A DNA stretch of 64,000 bases from an uncultured Lachnospiraceae bacterium (GTDB lineage Bacteria > Bacillota > Clostridia > Lachnospirales > Lachnospiraceae), in NCBI GenBank assembly GCA_947567595.1, contig CANOMQ010000005.1:1-64000 (forward strand), given 5' to 3'. The translations under genes and the position numbers were made by a program. A model generated the notes under the pieces. That model ran no database searches. It had not been told where the DNA came from and saw only the letters and a list, made by a program, of their open reading frames with translations. Positions 28,448-37,297 of the stretch are shown one piece after another; the stretch's first letter is position 1, and every line of letters begins with the position of its first letter.

Positions 28448-28810
28448 ATGGATATGAAACTTTTTGACTCGGAACTAAAGGTTATGGGTGTGCTTTGGCG
28501 GGAGGGGGATACGACGGCGAAGCATATTTCAGATGTTTTGAAGGACGAAATCGGCTGGAATATGAACACGACGTACACGCTGATTAAGCGTTGTATCAAG
28601 AAAGGCGCGATTGCGCGTTCTGAGCCGAATTTTATGTGCCATGCGCTGATTGCAAAGGAGGAGGTGCAGGAGGCGGAGACGGATGAACTGATTAACAAAA
28701 TTTATGACGGTTCTGCCGACAAGCTGTTTGCGGCGTTACTGGGCAGGAAGAGGCTTTCGAAACAACAGATTGAAAAGCTGAGACAGATTGTTGGGGATTT
28801 TGAGGAGTGA
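28448..28810 (+). CDS. BlaI/MecI/CopY-family repressor
   Basis: A 120-residue winged-helix repressor. It begins with the family pattern (LFDSELKVMGVLWREGDTTAKHIS), the recognition helix lies in the NMNTTYTLIKRCIKKG segment, and the C-terminal part is the dimerisation helix. The family is inactivated when a membrane metallopeptidase (BlaR1/MecR1) senses a beta-lactam or another signal. The next gene encodes such a sensor but is frameshifted, so the repressor may no longer be relieved in the usual way. Two operators overlap its promoter. Confidence 0.9.
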   Translation: MDMKLFDSELKVMGVLWREGDTTAKHISDVLKDEIGWNMNTTYTLIKRCIKKGAIARSEPNFMCHALIAKEEVQEAETDELINKIYDGSADKLFAALLGRKRLSKQQIEKLRQIVGDFEE

Positions 28811-28818
28811 GGTTGTGT

Positions 28819-31151
28819 ATGAGTTTATTGCAAATGAGTTTTTCCGGTGCGGTTCTTGTTCTTGTCATTGCGGCAATCCGCGCAGTGACGATTAACAGAC
28901 TGCCGAAAAAAACGTTTCTGATTTTATGGGGGATTGTCCTGCTGCGGCTGCTTGTCCCGTACACTTTGCCGTCTGTGTTTAGTTTATATACGTTGATTGA
29001 TACAAAAACGTCTGTTATGTTCAGCGCGGATAAGATGGAAAATCAATCTGTGCAAGTGACGGAAAACAGTATGGTGATACCTGCCAAAGAAACAGGCTAT
29101 GGGCAGATTGGCGAACTTTCTTTGGCATCTGAAAAATCAATCCCGCCTACAAAATCAACAACACATGAAATTTTAATAGCACTCGCAATGAAATGGCAGA
29201 TGGTGTGGCTGACAGGAGTGATACTGTGCGCCGGATTTTTTATAATCTCATATCTGCATTGGCGTTTTGCATTTCAGACTGCACTTCCGGTGCATAATCA
29301 TTTTGTGGGACAGTGGCTTAAAATGCATTTGTGCAGACGCCCTGTTTGCGTGAAGCAGTCGGAACAGATTTCAACGCCGATGACGTATGGAATTGTAAAT
29401 CCTGTTATTTTAATGCCAAAGGAGACGGATTGGGAGAATACACAGCAGCTTGAATATGTGCTTTTGCATGAGTATGTGCACATCTGCCACTATGACAGTG
29501 CGGTCAAGCTGATTTCGACGCTTGCGCTTTGTGTGCCTGGTTTAATCCGTTTGTGTGGGTGATGTATGGTTTGTTGCAGCGTGATATTGAGCTTGCTTGC
29601 GATGAGAGCGTGGTGCGACGCTTCGGGGAGTCGGTAAAATCGACTTATGCCAATATGCTGATTGATATGGAAGCGCAAAGAAGCGGGTTTGTACCGCTTG
29701 GAAATGGTTTTAGCAAAAACCCGGTTGAAGAAAGGATTGTGGCGATTATGAGAACAAAGAAAACGTCTGTTATTGCAATTGTTATGTCTGTTATTTTAAT
29801 TGCTGGTGTGGCGGCTGCATTTGCGACCAGTGCGTCGGCTAAGAAGATGGAGGAAGCTGAAAATAACACTGTGAATTTTTCGGTTTTTTCCGAGGAGGAG
29901 ATTGGGAAGTTGTTGGCGCTTAGGTTTGACGGATATGAGGATTTGAGTGTTTCAAAATATCAGCAGAAGGTATGGGAGCTGACTGACACGGTTTCATATT
30001 GTGTGTTATTGGAACGGTTTTCGCAGGATGCGGAGCTTTATGAGAATAAAGACAGTGATGAGGTGGCAAATTTCCTGTTTTATACGTTGCTGCCACTGAC
30101 TGCTGAAAAGTGGCAGACAAGAGAATTTGGTGGGTATTGCAGCACGGATTATAGTGAAGCGTCGGACAATGCGGTACTGGAATATTTCGTAACACTTGAT
30201 ATTCAGAATGCTGACACGCTTACGGTAGGGGAATATAATAACGCGCGTGTTGGTATGATGAGTGTTTTGCAGGAGGTGTTACAGGACAAATCAGTGGAGC
30301 AGTTGCAGAGTGAGACTGTTATGCAGAAAATACTCCATGAGGAAATGGTGGATTTAGAGGGGGAGTGGAGTAATGAAAATTTGAAGGCTAGTGTCGAATT
30401 TGTCTATATGCCACTGTCTGAGTATATTGTACAGAATGATAACACACAAAGCAATAACACACAAAGAAATAACATACGAAATAATAATGGTCAAAATAAT
30501 AACGTGCGAAACGAAGAAATACAAGATAATACTGTGCAAAAAGCAAGTACACAAAATAATGTCACAAAAGATAATAATATACAAAATAAGAACGGGCAGA
30601 GGGCATGGTGTGATTTGTATTATCAGTTTTCTTACCATATGAAAGATAAAAAAGCGATTACCATCGAAGAACGCGACGATTGCGTCAGCGGGGTGATGGA
30701 AGGTGTCGCAGAATTTTGGAATAACACACCGCTTGAAACACTTCTGAGCATGACAGAGGAAGATGTTGCAGTAGAGCTGGAGCGCATTGCAGAAGCATTT
30801 AATAATGATAAAATAACGGTCGAAATTCTAAAAGAACAGGTAAGCTTTGAATGCATGAATGAACTTGATATTGATGAAGAACAATATCAAACAGGTGTTA
30901 TTAATATAGCAGGCTTCTTGAAGTTTAGGGATGAGCCTTCAACGAGTGCAGCTATAAATATTTTGGGGAATATTGATGCACTTAAAGTCAGGGAGGAGGC
31001 ATCACAAAATGCCGCAGTCGTCACCATTCTTCAGGAAGACCGCGGGGTGACAATTTTGTCAGAAGAAAATGGATTCTATCATATATTAATATCAGACACA
31101 GAGAACAATCTTGAAGGCTGGGTTAAAAAGGAATATGTGAAAGTTGATTAA
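28819..31151 (+). pseudogene. BlaR1/MecR1-like M56 metallopeptidase, frameshifted
   Basis: Two overlapping frames together make one M56-family sensor. The first (28819-29562; GTGAGG six bases before the ATG) holds the membrane helices and the zinc motif in LLHEYVHICHYD. The second, from about 29529, resumes at WFNPFVWVMYGLLQRDIELACDESVVRRFGE, which carries the third zinc ligand, followed by another membrane helix (about 29755-29830) and a long extracytoplasmic part ending in an SH3-like domain (about 30970-31151). Restoring one A at about 29535 (turning gtgcctgg into gtg-cac-tgg) gives the family's usual VHWFNP. The break separates the HExxH motif from its third ligand. It is either a real inactivating deletion or a sequencing error. 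Confidence 0.8.
30430..30600 (+). repeat. Asn/Gln-rich degenerate tandem repeat in the sensor linker
   Basis: About 57 codons encode irregular repeats of five to six residues (patterns such as NNTQ, NNIR, NNNGQ, NNVR, DNNIQ) in the linker before the SH3-like domain. The DNA is strongly A-rich, with repeated AATAAY-AC-CAA units. This kind of tract easily expands, contracts or shifts frame. Confidence 0.6.
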
Positions 31152-31180
31152 AAACATTATTGGTTTAACGAGGTAATCCC

Positions 31181-31642
31181 ATGTACAAATATTCTACGCA
31201 CAATGAAAACAATGACATCTCCCTCCACGACTGTCGTGCAACCAAAATTCTGTTTACTGACAACATACTATCCTTTCTGTTCAAAGATGGCTTCTATGTA
31301 TGCGTACATAATAAAGATAACGACAAACGAAAGCTGTCCTATACAGATATGTCAGAAGCAAAATTCAAAATCCTTTATAATGACATAATCATTTATATTT
31401 TTACGGAAACAGACGACAAAGACAAAGCAATCCGGGAAACCATTTCATTGGATACGCTGATGGAAAAAATCAATGGCGGAATGGAACTGGAATTTATCTC
31501 TGTTTTTAAAGGCTATCAATCCTACATTTTTGTATGCTGGCTTTGGTTTGATTTTGAACCGTACCACAAGGAATGTGAAATCATTCTATCGGCGGACAAA
31601 GAAACATACTATTGGAATACCATCTTTACAGATGATGAATGA
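31181..31642 (+). CDS. Hypothetical protein, 153 residues
   Basis: GAGG eight to nine bases before the ATG and a complete frame support a real gene. The product is soluble, with alternating beta-strand-like segments and a Trp/Phe-rich patch (FVCWLWFDFEPY) near residue 120. There is no signal peptide or membrane helix. I do not recognise the family. It starts 29 bases after the sensor gene and ends at a strong terminator, so it may belong to the BlaI-controlled unit. Confidence 0.55.
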   Translation: MYKYSTHNENNDISLHDCRATKILFTDNILSFLFKDGFYVCVHNKDNDKRKLSYTDMSEAKFKILYNDIIIYIFTETDDKDKAIRETISLDTLMEKINGGMELEFISVFKGYQSYIFVCWLWFDFEPYHKECEIILSADKETYYWNTIFTDDE

Positions 31643-31664
31643 GAAGGACTTTTGTTTACGGCGA

Positions 31665-31710
31665 AACAGCGCAATATTATGTCAATTTGACAAAATATAG
31701 CGCTGTTTTT
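31665..31710 (+). terminator. Long-stem terminator
   Basis: An eight-base outer stem (AACAGCGC with GCGCTGTT) continues inward with further pairing down to a TGTCAA/TTGACA tip, followed by a T-run. It ends the unit that starts at the BlaI-type promoter. Confidence 0.75.
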
Positions 31711-31942
31711 GGCACAAAACGACGGTCAAGTCCGACAATTTTAACAAATCTTAAGGAAAATTGCGCAAATTGTAGAAATTTTTCAAATAATATATTATAA
31801 TAGCCCTAAACGGATTTACATAACAAGTTTACAAAAGCAAATTATAAGCATAAGAAATCATGAAAAATAGGAAAACATGACAAACAAACAAGCATGAACA
31901 AAACCAACTACAGTCAGAATACAAACAAAATGGAGGAGCTTC
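31711..31942 (+). other. Intergenic region before the DUF4391-like gene
   Basis: The region is AT-rich. A TATAAT (31796-31801) about 140 bases before the gene is a likely -10, but no -35 near the consensus is seen. GGAGG lies about eight bases before the ATG at 31943. Nothing else is recognisable. Confidence 0.4.
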
Positions 31943-32575
31943 ATGAGCGAGGGACGTTATAACATTCCAAGACAATACAAAGTCGAGAAGGGAATGCCGT
32001 TAAAGACATTATCCGACAAAATTGAACATTTAAAATGCCGCCGGATTTTTGAGAGCACCGTGGCGAGCGTGGAGTGGTGCTACCATCTTGTGGACAAGGA
32101 GGGCATTACCAATGTGGTGGAGCTTGTGCGGGAGAAGGGCATGTCCGTGTTTGAAATCCAGCTCAAAAACAAGGTCTCACCCGATTTGCTGACAGAAATC
32201 TTTGCCGGGCTAATCCGCAGACCGATGGTCATTACGTACCTGTGCGACGGGGAGCTTTCGCTGGGCGCTTTTATCCCGACTGGGGAATCAGGCGCGGGAA
32301 AGATGTGCGCGACGGATTTTTACCCGTATGACGCGGAGCGCATGATTGAGCTGATTGACTATGCGACGGACAGCGATAAGAGCACGGAGCAAATCCACAG
32401 ACGGATTTTTGCGATGATTCGCCAGCAGAAGCGGGTGATTATGATTGAGAAGGCATTTGAGCGGCTAAGCCAAGAGCGGGAAGAGGAAAAGATGACGTTT
32501 GAGTTTAGCCTTGAAAACCTTGACAAGATACGGGCTGACGCGGATTTTGTGCAGTCACAGTTAAGGGTTGTTTAA
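31943..32575 (+). CDS. DUF4391-like protein
   Basis: A 210-residue soluble protein. The order of elements (an N-terminal 'IP' start, a 'KCRRIFESTVASVEWCYHL' helix-strand segment, the VFEIQLKNKV strand, and an 'IRRPMVITYLCDGE' strand) resembles DUF4391, a family seen next to helicases and ATPases in defence and mobile regions. The C-terminal 50 residues are charged and helical. The assignment is from memory and moderate. The next gene, a BREX-type ATPase, starts about 125 bases downstream on the same strand. Confidence 0.6.
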   Translation: MSEGRYNIPRQYKVEKGMPLKTLSDKIEHLKCRRIFESTVASVEWCYHLVDKEGITNVVELVREKGMSVFEIQLKNKVSPDLLTEIFAGLIRRPMVITYLCDGELSLGAFIPTGESGAGKMCATDFYPYDAERMIELIDYATDSDKSTEQIHRRIFAMIRQQKRVIMIEKAFERLSQEREEEKMTFEFSLENLDKIRADADFVQSQLRVV

Positions 32576-32699
32576 ATTCGGTAAGAAAATTGACTGGTTC
32601 AATTTTTTTACATAAATGGTGTGAAGGGATTTTTCAAGACATCTTAAAAACGCTGCGAAAGGAAAGAGGACACTTCACACAGAAGGAGGAATGGGTTGT

Positions 32700-33962
32700 A
32701 TGGACAGCGGTATATCAAGGGCGACTGCAGCCACAGTTTTAAATTCCTTAAAGAGCGGAGTTGTTCCAAGAATCGGGCTTGAATACATTACTGTGGGGAG
32801 AAGAAATGAAATTCAGGCGCTTTTACAGGACGTTTCGATTATTGAGCAGGGCGGCGCGGCAGTCCGTTTTATTGAGGGGAAATACGGAAGCGGCAAAACC
32901 TTTCTCATGCATGCATTGCGCAATCACGTCATGGAGAAAAACTTTGTTGTGACAGATGTGGAACTGTCGGTGGACAAACGATTTGTCGGCAACAAGGGAC
33001 AGGGACTGGCTACCTATAAGGAATTAATCAGAAACATGGCGACGCACGCGTGTCCTGACAACGGGGCATTGCAGCTCATTCTGGACAAGTGGATTGGAAC
33101 GCTCGAAAACGAAGTGGTACAGTATGAGGGGCTGGTACCGGGACATGAGGTTTTTGACGTGCGGGTGAGCCAGAAAATCTACAAAATCACTTCTTCAATG
33201 GAGGAGCGTGTAAACGGTTTTGATTTTGGAAAAGTATTAGCTTCCTATTATAAAGGGCACCGGACGGGGGATATGGAGCTTCAGAAAAAGGCGCTGCGCT
33301 GGCTTTGTGGGGAGTACAGAACCAGAACAGAGGCAAAGACGGATTTGGGGGTAAATCTGATTATTTCTGATGATAACTGGTACGATTTCATCAAGCTGTT
33401 TGCAGATTTCGTGGTGAAGGCAGGATATGCCGGACTTTATGTGTGCATGGACGAGCTTGCGACGTTATATGAAATACCAAGCCGTGTGGGGCGGGAGTAC
33501 AATTATAACAAGCTGTTGTCCATTTACAATGATGCGCTGCAGGGCAAGGCGTCACATCTCGGGATAATAATCAGTGTGACGAAAGAGGCGATGGAAGACC
33601 CTTCGCGCGGCGTATTCAGCTTTGGACCATTGAAATCAAGACTGGAGGACACAGCCTTTGCCGGTGAGGGGGCGGCGGGGCTGCGCGACATGGCATCGCC
33701 TGTAATCAAGCTTGCGGCACTCAATCCGGGGGAGATGTATGTGCTGCTGGAAAAGCTTGCGGGAATGCACGGGATACTTTACGGCTATTCGCCGAAGCTT
33801 GAGCATGATGATTACATCTATTTTCTCAAGCAGCAGTACAACAAAGCTGCCGAGGGGGAGGAGACCACGGTAAGGGATATGATTAAAAACTACATTACGC
33901 TTTTAAATCTTATCCAGCAAAATCAGGAGGTTCCGAAGGAGAAAATCCTGTACGCAAATTAA
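32700..33962 (+). CDS. BREX-type (DUF2791-like, BrxC/BrxD-related) ATP-binding protein
   Basis: A 420-residue P-loop ATPase. It opens with the pattern 'LNSLKSGVVPRIGLEYITVGR', typical of BREX ATP-binding proteins, then Walker A GKYGSGKT at 60-67 and Walker B ending in Asp251-Glu252 (VCMDEL). The protein is much shorter than full BrxC and close to BrxD-like ATPases. AGGAGG ten bases before the ATG at 32700 decides between two nearby Met codons. No BrxL, PglX, PglZ, helicase or TerB-domain gene follows; the next gene is a HAD phosphatase. It may be a minimal or leftover system. Confidence 0.75.
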   Translation: MDSGISRATAATVLNSLKSGVVPRIGLEYITVGRRNEIQALLQDVSIIEQGGAAVRFIEGKYGSGKTFLMHALRNHVMEKNFVVTDVELSVDKRFVGNKGQGLATYKELIRNMATHACPDNGALQLILDKWIGTLENEVVQYEGLVPGHEVFDVRVSQKIYKITSSMEERVNGFDFGKVLASYYKGHRTGDMELQKKALRWLCGEYRTRTEAKTDLGVNLIISDDNWYDFIKLFADFVVKAGYAGLYVCMDELATLYEIPSRVGREYNYNKLLSIYNDALQGKASHLGIIISVTKEAMEDPSRGVFSFGPLKSRLEDTAFAGEGAAGLRDMASPVIKLAALNPGEMYVLLEKLAGMHGILYGYSPKLEHDDYIYFLKQQYNKAAEGEETTVRDMIKNYITLLNLIQQNQEVPKEKILYAN

Positions 33963-33985
33963 TTATATTATAAGGGTTATAAAGA

Positions 33986-34630
33986 ATGATTAACGCAGTA
34001 ATTTTTGACATGGACGGAGTGATCATTGACACGGAAAAGCATTATAACGAAGCATGGTGCGAGGCGGCGCGCAGTGCAGGCTTTGACTTTACAAGGCAGC
34101 ACGCGCTCCTCCTTCGCAGCCTTGACGCAAGGCTCGCCGCGAAGCTGATGAAGGACATCTTCGGGGAGGGCTTTGATTACTTTGCAATCCGCGAGGTGCG
34201 CCGCAGGCTGGTCGCGGAGCGTCTTGCCAAATACGGCTTGGAAAAAAAGCCGGGACTGGACACACTTTTGGATTTTTTGCGGGAAAAACAAATCAAGACG
34301 GCGGTTGCGACGGCGACGCCGATTGAACTCACATATCAACATTTGGAGACCATCGGCGTAAAAGACCGGTTCGACAGGATTGTGAGCGCAAAGCAGGTAC
34401 CAAACGGAAAGCCCGCGCCCGATGTGTACCTGTATGCTTGTGAACAAATTAACGAAAAGCCGCAGGACTGTATCGCGGTGGAGGACTCGCCAAACGGTAT
34501 CAAATCCGCATACGCCGCAGGCTGCAAGCCCATCATGGTACCGGATTTGACACAGCCGGACGAGGAACTTATGCCAATGCTTTACGGGGTGGCGAAGACG
34601 CTTGCGGATATTAGGGCGCTTATTGGCTGA
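33986..34630 (+). CDS. HAD-superfamily phosphatase/phosphoglucomutase-like
   Basis: A 214-residue HAD hydrolase with the nucleophile motif FDMDGVIID (Asp8, Asp10), a helical cap domain, the VATATP motif II, the conserved Lys in GKPAPDVY and the acidic motif EDSPNGI near 165. This arrangement fits beta-phosphoglucomutase or small sugar-phosphate phosphatases. The substrate is unknown. It follows the ATPase gene by 23 bases, but its function does not obviously relate to it. Confidence 0.88.
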   Translation: MINAVIFDMDGVIIDTEKHYNEAWCEAARSAGFDFTRQHALLLRSLDARLAAKLMKDIFGEGFDYFAIREVRRRLVAERLAKYGLEKKPGLDTLLDFLREKQIKTAVATATPIELTYQHLETIGVKDRFDRIVSAKQVPNGKPAPDVYLYACEQINEKPQDCIAVEDSPNGIKSAYAAGCKPIMVPDLTQPDEELMPMLYGVAKTLADIRALIG

Positions 34631-34662
34631 AATTCATTTGGAAAATTGCATAAAGATGTCGG

Positions 34663-34691
34663 TTGACGTTAATACAAATCTGATTTAGAAT
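34663..34691 (+). promoter_or_regulatory. Promoter of the toxin-antitoxin-like pair
   Basis: TTGACG (34663-34668) and TAGAAT (34686-34691) are 17 bases apart, about 90 bases before the first start codon. Confidence 0.55.
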
Positions 34692-34782
34692 ATAGTCAAA
34701 GGAAAATCAATGAGAGAGGATTGTATCGTTCATTGTCTTTTTGGCATATACTATTACAGGTTCTAAAAAAGGAGGTGCTATC

Positions 34783-34968
34783 ATGGCTACATCTAGTATT
34801 TTTGCAAAAGTTCGCATTGACAATTCAAAGCAGGCAGAGGCTTTTATAGATGCAATGGTGGCATCGGAAGATAAGCCAAGGAGAACGCCGTCTACGCCAG
34901 TAAAACCGCCATTGACAGATTATGATGCTATCAGACGTCTGATGGCGAAGGGAGAAACGGCTAAATGA
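34783..34968 (+). CDS. Small antitoxin-like protein
   Basis: A 61-residue protein beginning MATSSIFAKVRIDN, with AAAGGAGGTG just before the ATG. The N-terminal half looks like a strand followed by a helix (SKQAEAFIDAMVAS), the C-terminal half is Pro-rich and basic. Its stop overlaps the next start (ATGA). Position, size and coupling fit the antitoxin of a two-gene module, but no ribbon-helix-helix or helix-turn-helix motif is obvious. The call is by context. Confidence 0.5.
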   Translation: MATSSIFAKVRIDNSKQAEAFIDAMVASEDKPRRTPSTPVKPPLTDYDAIRRLMAKGETAK

Positions 34969-35477
34969 GACAGTTTGACACAGTGAATATTTTGGATATG
35001 TTAGGAGCAATCGGAGAGGCAAAGCTGAAACAATGTCTTTCCGATTTTTCCTGTCCGCTTAATCCGGAAATTGAGCAGTTTGTGGTTCATAATGCGATTG
35101 AATTTGCAAAGAAGAAATTATCTGTTACATATTTTGTTGTAAATGAGCTTGGCAGGATTGTGGCAGTTTTTACACTTGCCCACAAAGCGGTTGAGATTGG
35201 AAATGCTAATTTATCGAATGCAAAGCGTAAAAAAATAAGCAGGTATGTGATCTTAGACTCGGAAACAGAAAGCTATACAGTATCCGCTTTTCTGATTGCA
35301 CAGTTTGGAAAGAATTATACTGTGGAAGAAGGACAGGGTATCAGTGGAAATGAATTGATGGATTTGACGTTTGAAATTCTTGGGAATATCCAGCATGAGA
35401 TTGGTGGTGGGGTTGAAAGCTTTTCTTTGGCAAAGTATTCCATATTGCACCGCAAGCCGGAAAATGGTAAAATATGA
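34965..35477 (+). CDS. GNAT-like acetyltransferase, possible toxin
   Basis: A 170-residue protein translated with the preceding small gene (four-base overlap). The middle part (TYFVVNELGRIVAVFTLAHKAV, then a basic segment, then SAFLIAQFGKN, then the MDLTFEILGNIQHEIGGG helix-strand) matches small GNAT toxins of the TacT kind. In those the final strand after 'GGG' reads as hydrophobic-ECED-FY-GF; here the end is ESFSLAKYSILHRKPENGKI, which does not fit. The C-terminal catalytic part may have been lost by frameshift or recombination, leaving a damaged toxin. Confidence 0.6.
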   Translation: MRQFDTVNILDMLGAIGEAKLKQCLSDFSCPLNPEIEQFVVHNAIEFAKKKLSVTYFVVNELGRIVAVFTLAHKAVEIGNANLSNAKRKKISRYVILDSETESYTVSAFLIAQFGKNYTVEEGQGISGNELMDLTFEILGNIQHEIGGGVESFSLAKYSILHRKPENGKI

Positions 35478-35552
35478 CGTAATGATAAATCAGCACAAAC
35501 AAATCAGACGGCAGAAAGCCGAAAAATAAACAGGAAAAGGGGAAAACATGTT

Positions 35553-36839
35553 ATGAAAGCGTATAAAAACATGAGCCGGGAAGAATTGCTGGCGCTCAAG
35601 GCAGGCTTGGAGGAGGAACTCAAACTGGAGGAAGCCAAGGGGCTGTCCCTCAACATGGCAAGGGGAAAGCCCGGCGTTTCGCAGCTAACATTATCTATGC
35701 CAATGCTGGACGTTATCAACAGCAAGGCGGACATGAACACCTTGCTTGGAAACGATACGAGAAATTACGGTGACTGGGACGGTATCGGGGAATGCAGGCG
35801 GCTTTTGGCGGATATGATTGGCGTCAAAAAGGACAATGTCATCGTGTGCGGCAATTCCAGCCTGAATATCATGTACGACACGGTCGTGCGCTCTATGGTG
35901 AAGGGGGTCAATGGTTCCACGCCGTGGTGCAAGCTCGATAAGGTGAAGTTTCTGTGCCCGGTACCGGGATATGACAGGCATTTTAAGATTACGGAGACCT
36001 TCGGGATTGAAATGATTAATATCCCGCTGTATGAGGATGGCCCTGACATGGACTTGGTGGAGCAGTATGTAAACAACGACGAGGCGGTGAAGGGGATTTG
36101 GTGTGTACCCAAATATTCCAATCCCACAGGAACGACATACTCGGACGAGGTGGTATGGCGGTTTGCAAACCTCAAGCCAAAGGCAGAGGATTTCAGGATT
36201 TTTTGGGACAATGCGTACTGCATTCATCATCTTTACGACGACATTCAGGACGAAATTTTAAACATTTTGGAGGAGTGCGAAAAAGCCGGAAATCCTAATA
36301 TGGTATATATCTTTGCGTCAACCTCCAAGGTAAGCTTCCCCGGCTCCGGGGTGTCGGCAATTGCCACCTCGAAGGAAAACATGGACTACATTCAGAAGTT
36401 TATGGGCGTGCAGACAATCGGTCATGACAAGATTAACCAGTTGCGCCATGCACGGTTTTTCAAAAATATAGACGGGCTGAACGCACATATGAAAAAGCAC
36501 GCCGAAATCCTTCGCCCGAAGTTCGAGGCAGTGCTCAATACGCTTGACAAAGAACTTACGGGCGCGGAAATCGGAAGCTGGATTAAGCCAAGGGGCGGAT
36601 ATTTCATTTCGTTCAATGCAATGCCGGGGTGTGCAAAGGCGATTGTTGCAAAGTGCAAATCACTTGGCGTCGTGCTCACGGGCGCAGGTGCGACCTATCC
36701 TTACGGGGTGGACCCGGACGATTCCAATATCCGCATTGCCCCGACCTTCCCGACGCCGGAGGAAATGGAGGACGCCACAAGGGTATTTGTGCTCTGCGTG
36801 AAGCTCGTTTCCGTGGAAAAGCTGTTAGGTGAACAATAA
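35553..36839 (+). CDS. PLP-dependent aminotransferase (class I, Asp_aminotransf-type)
   Basis: A 428-residue fold-type I aminotransferase. Visible marks are NMARGKPGVSQLTLS near residue 34, a cofactor-binding GNSSLNIMYD segment, PKYSNPTGTTYS, the aspartate-containing FRIFWDNAYCIHHL segment, the lysine in STSKVSFPGSG (Lys259), and the substrate Arg in SNIRIAPTFP. It resembles the aspartate/alanine-type family PF12897, by memory. AAAAGGGGAAAAC precedes the ATG by about six bases. It is followed by its own terminator. The amino donor is not evident. Confidence 0.85.
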   Translation: MKAYKNMSREELLALKAGLEEELKLEEAKGLSLNMARGKPGVSQLTLSMPMLDVINSKADMNTLLGNDTRNYGDWDGIGECRRLLADMIGVKKDNVIVCGNSSLNIMYDTVVRSMVKGVNGSTPWCKLDKVKFLCPVPGYDRHFKITETFGIEMINIPLYEDGPDMDLVEQYVNNDEAVKGIWCVPKYSNPTGTTYSDEVVWRFANLKPKAEDFRIFWDNAYCIHHLYDDIQDEILNILEECEKAGNPNMVYIFASTSKVSFPGSGVSAIATSKENMDYIQKFMGVQTIGHDKINQLRHARFFKNIDGLNAHMKKHAEILRPKFEAVLNTLDKELTGAEIGSWIKPRGGYFISFNAMPGCAKAIVAKCKSLGVVLTGAGATYPYGVDPDDSNIRIAPTFPTPEEMEDATRVFVLCVKLVSVEKLLGEQ

Positions 36840-36883
36840 AATTTCAAACACAAAAGTAATTTATCTGAATTTTACTATCTGAA

Positions 36884-36927
36884 TTTTACCATCTGCATAA
36901 ACACATTTGCAGGTGGTAAAATTTTTT
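36884..36927 (+). terminator. Terminator after the aminotransferase gene
   Basis: A 14-base-pair stem (36884-36897 with 36908-36921) with G-U or mismatched positions in the middle, a ten-base loop and six T residues. Confidence 0.75.
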
Positions 36928-37004
36928 CAAAGCTTCTTTTTTCCTTTTTTCACAAAAAGACCATAAAATTCATGTGTAATACGACAAAAATAGGGCATGA
37001 ATAC

Positions 37005-37032
37005 TTGTTTTTCAAGCGTAAATTGTTATAAT
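37005..37032 (+). promoter_or_regulatory. Promoter-like sequence before the transposase remnant
   Basis: TTGTTT (37005-37010) and TATAAT (37027-37032), 16 bases apart. No intact gene follows closely; it may drive the chimeric remnant downstream. Confidence 0.4.
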
Positions 37033-37091
37033 ACCTGTCTTTCGGAGTTCAATTAAAAAAATAGTGCTAAGCCATAGTTTAGAACCTATGA

Positions 37092-37297
37092 CTTGCAGTC
37101 CCTCTGGGATACCGCATGTGGAACAAGGAGGTATCCAAACTCGGGCTTGCGGCATCCATGATCCGTCAGGTCATGCCGGTTTTCCTTTCACAAAGGAATG
37201 CAATTGTCCTGTGTGACAGCTGGTATGCCAAAAAAGATCTGGTGCGCGTTGTGGACGAATACGCAAACCTTGACATCATCTGCAATGCCAGATATAT
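37092..37297 (+). pseudogene. Internal fragment of an IS transposase
   Basis: About 68 codons read PLGYRMWNKEVSKLGLAASM, then a VLCDSWYAKKDLVRVVDEY segment and NLDIICNARY. The LCDSWY region is typical of the DDE catalytic core of an IS transposase (IS4/DDE_5-like). There is a stop codon before the fragment and the similarity ends abruptly at about 37297. No inverted repeats of the element are visible nearby, so this is an internal scrap. Confidence 0.7.

Noticed and set aside
30430-30600. Possible CRISPR-like or minisatellite array
   Set aside because: The units are short, imperfect and in frame within a coding region; there are no equal-length spacers.
32280-32310. Walker A-like string GESGAGK in the DUF4391-like protein
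   Set aside because: It lacks the Ser/Thr after the Lys, has no Walker B partner, and falls in a predicted strand-loop of a non-ATPase family.
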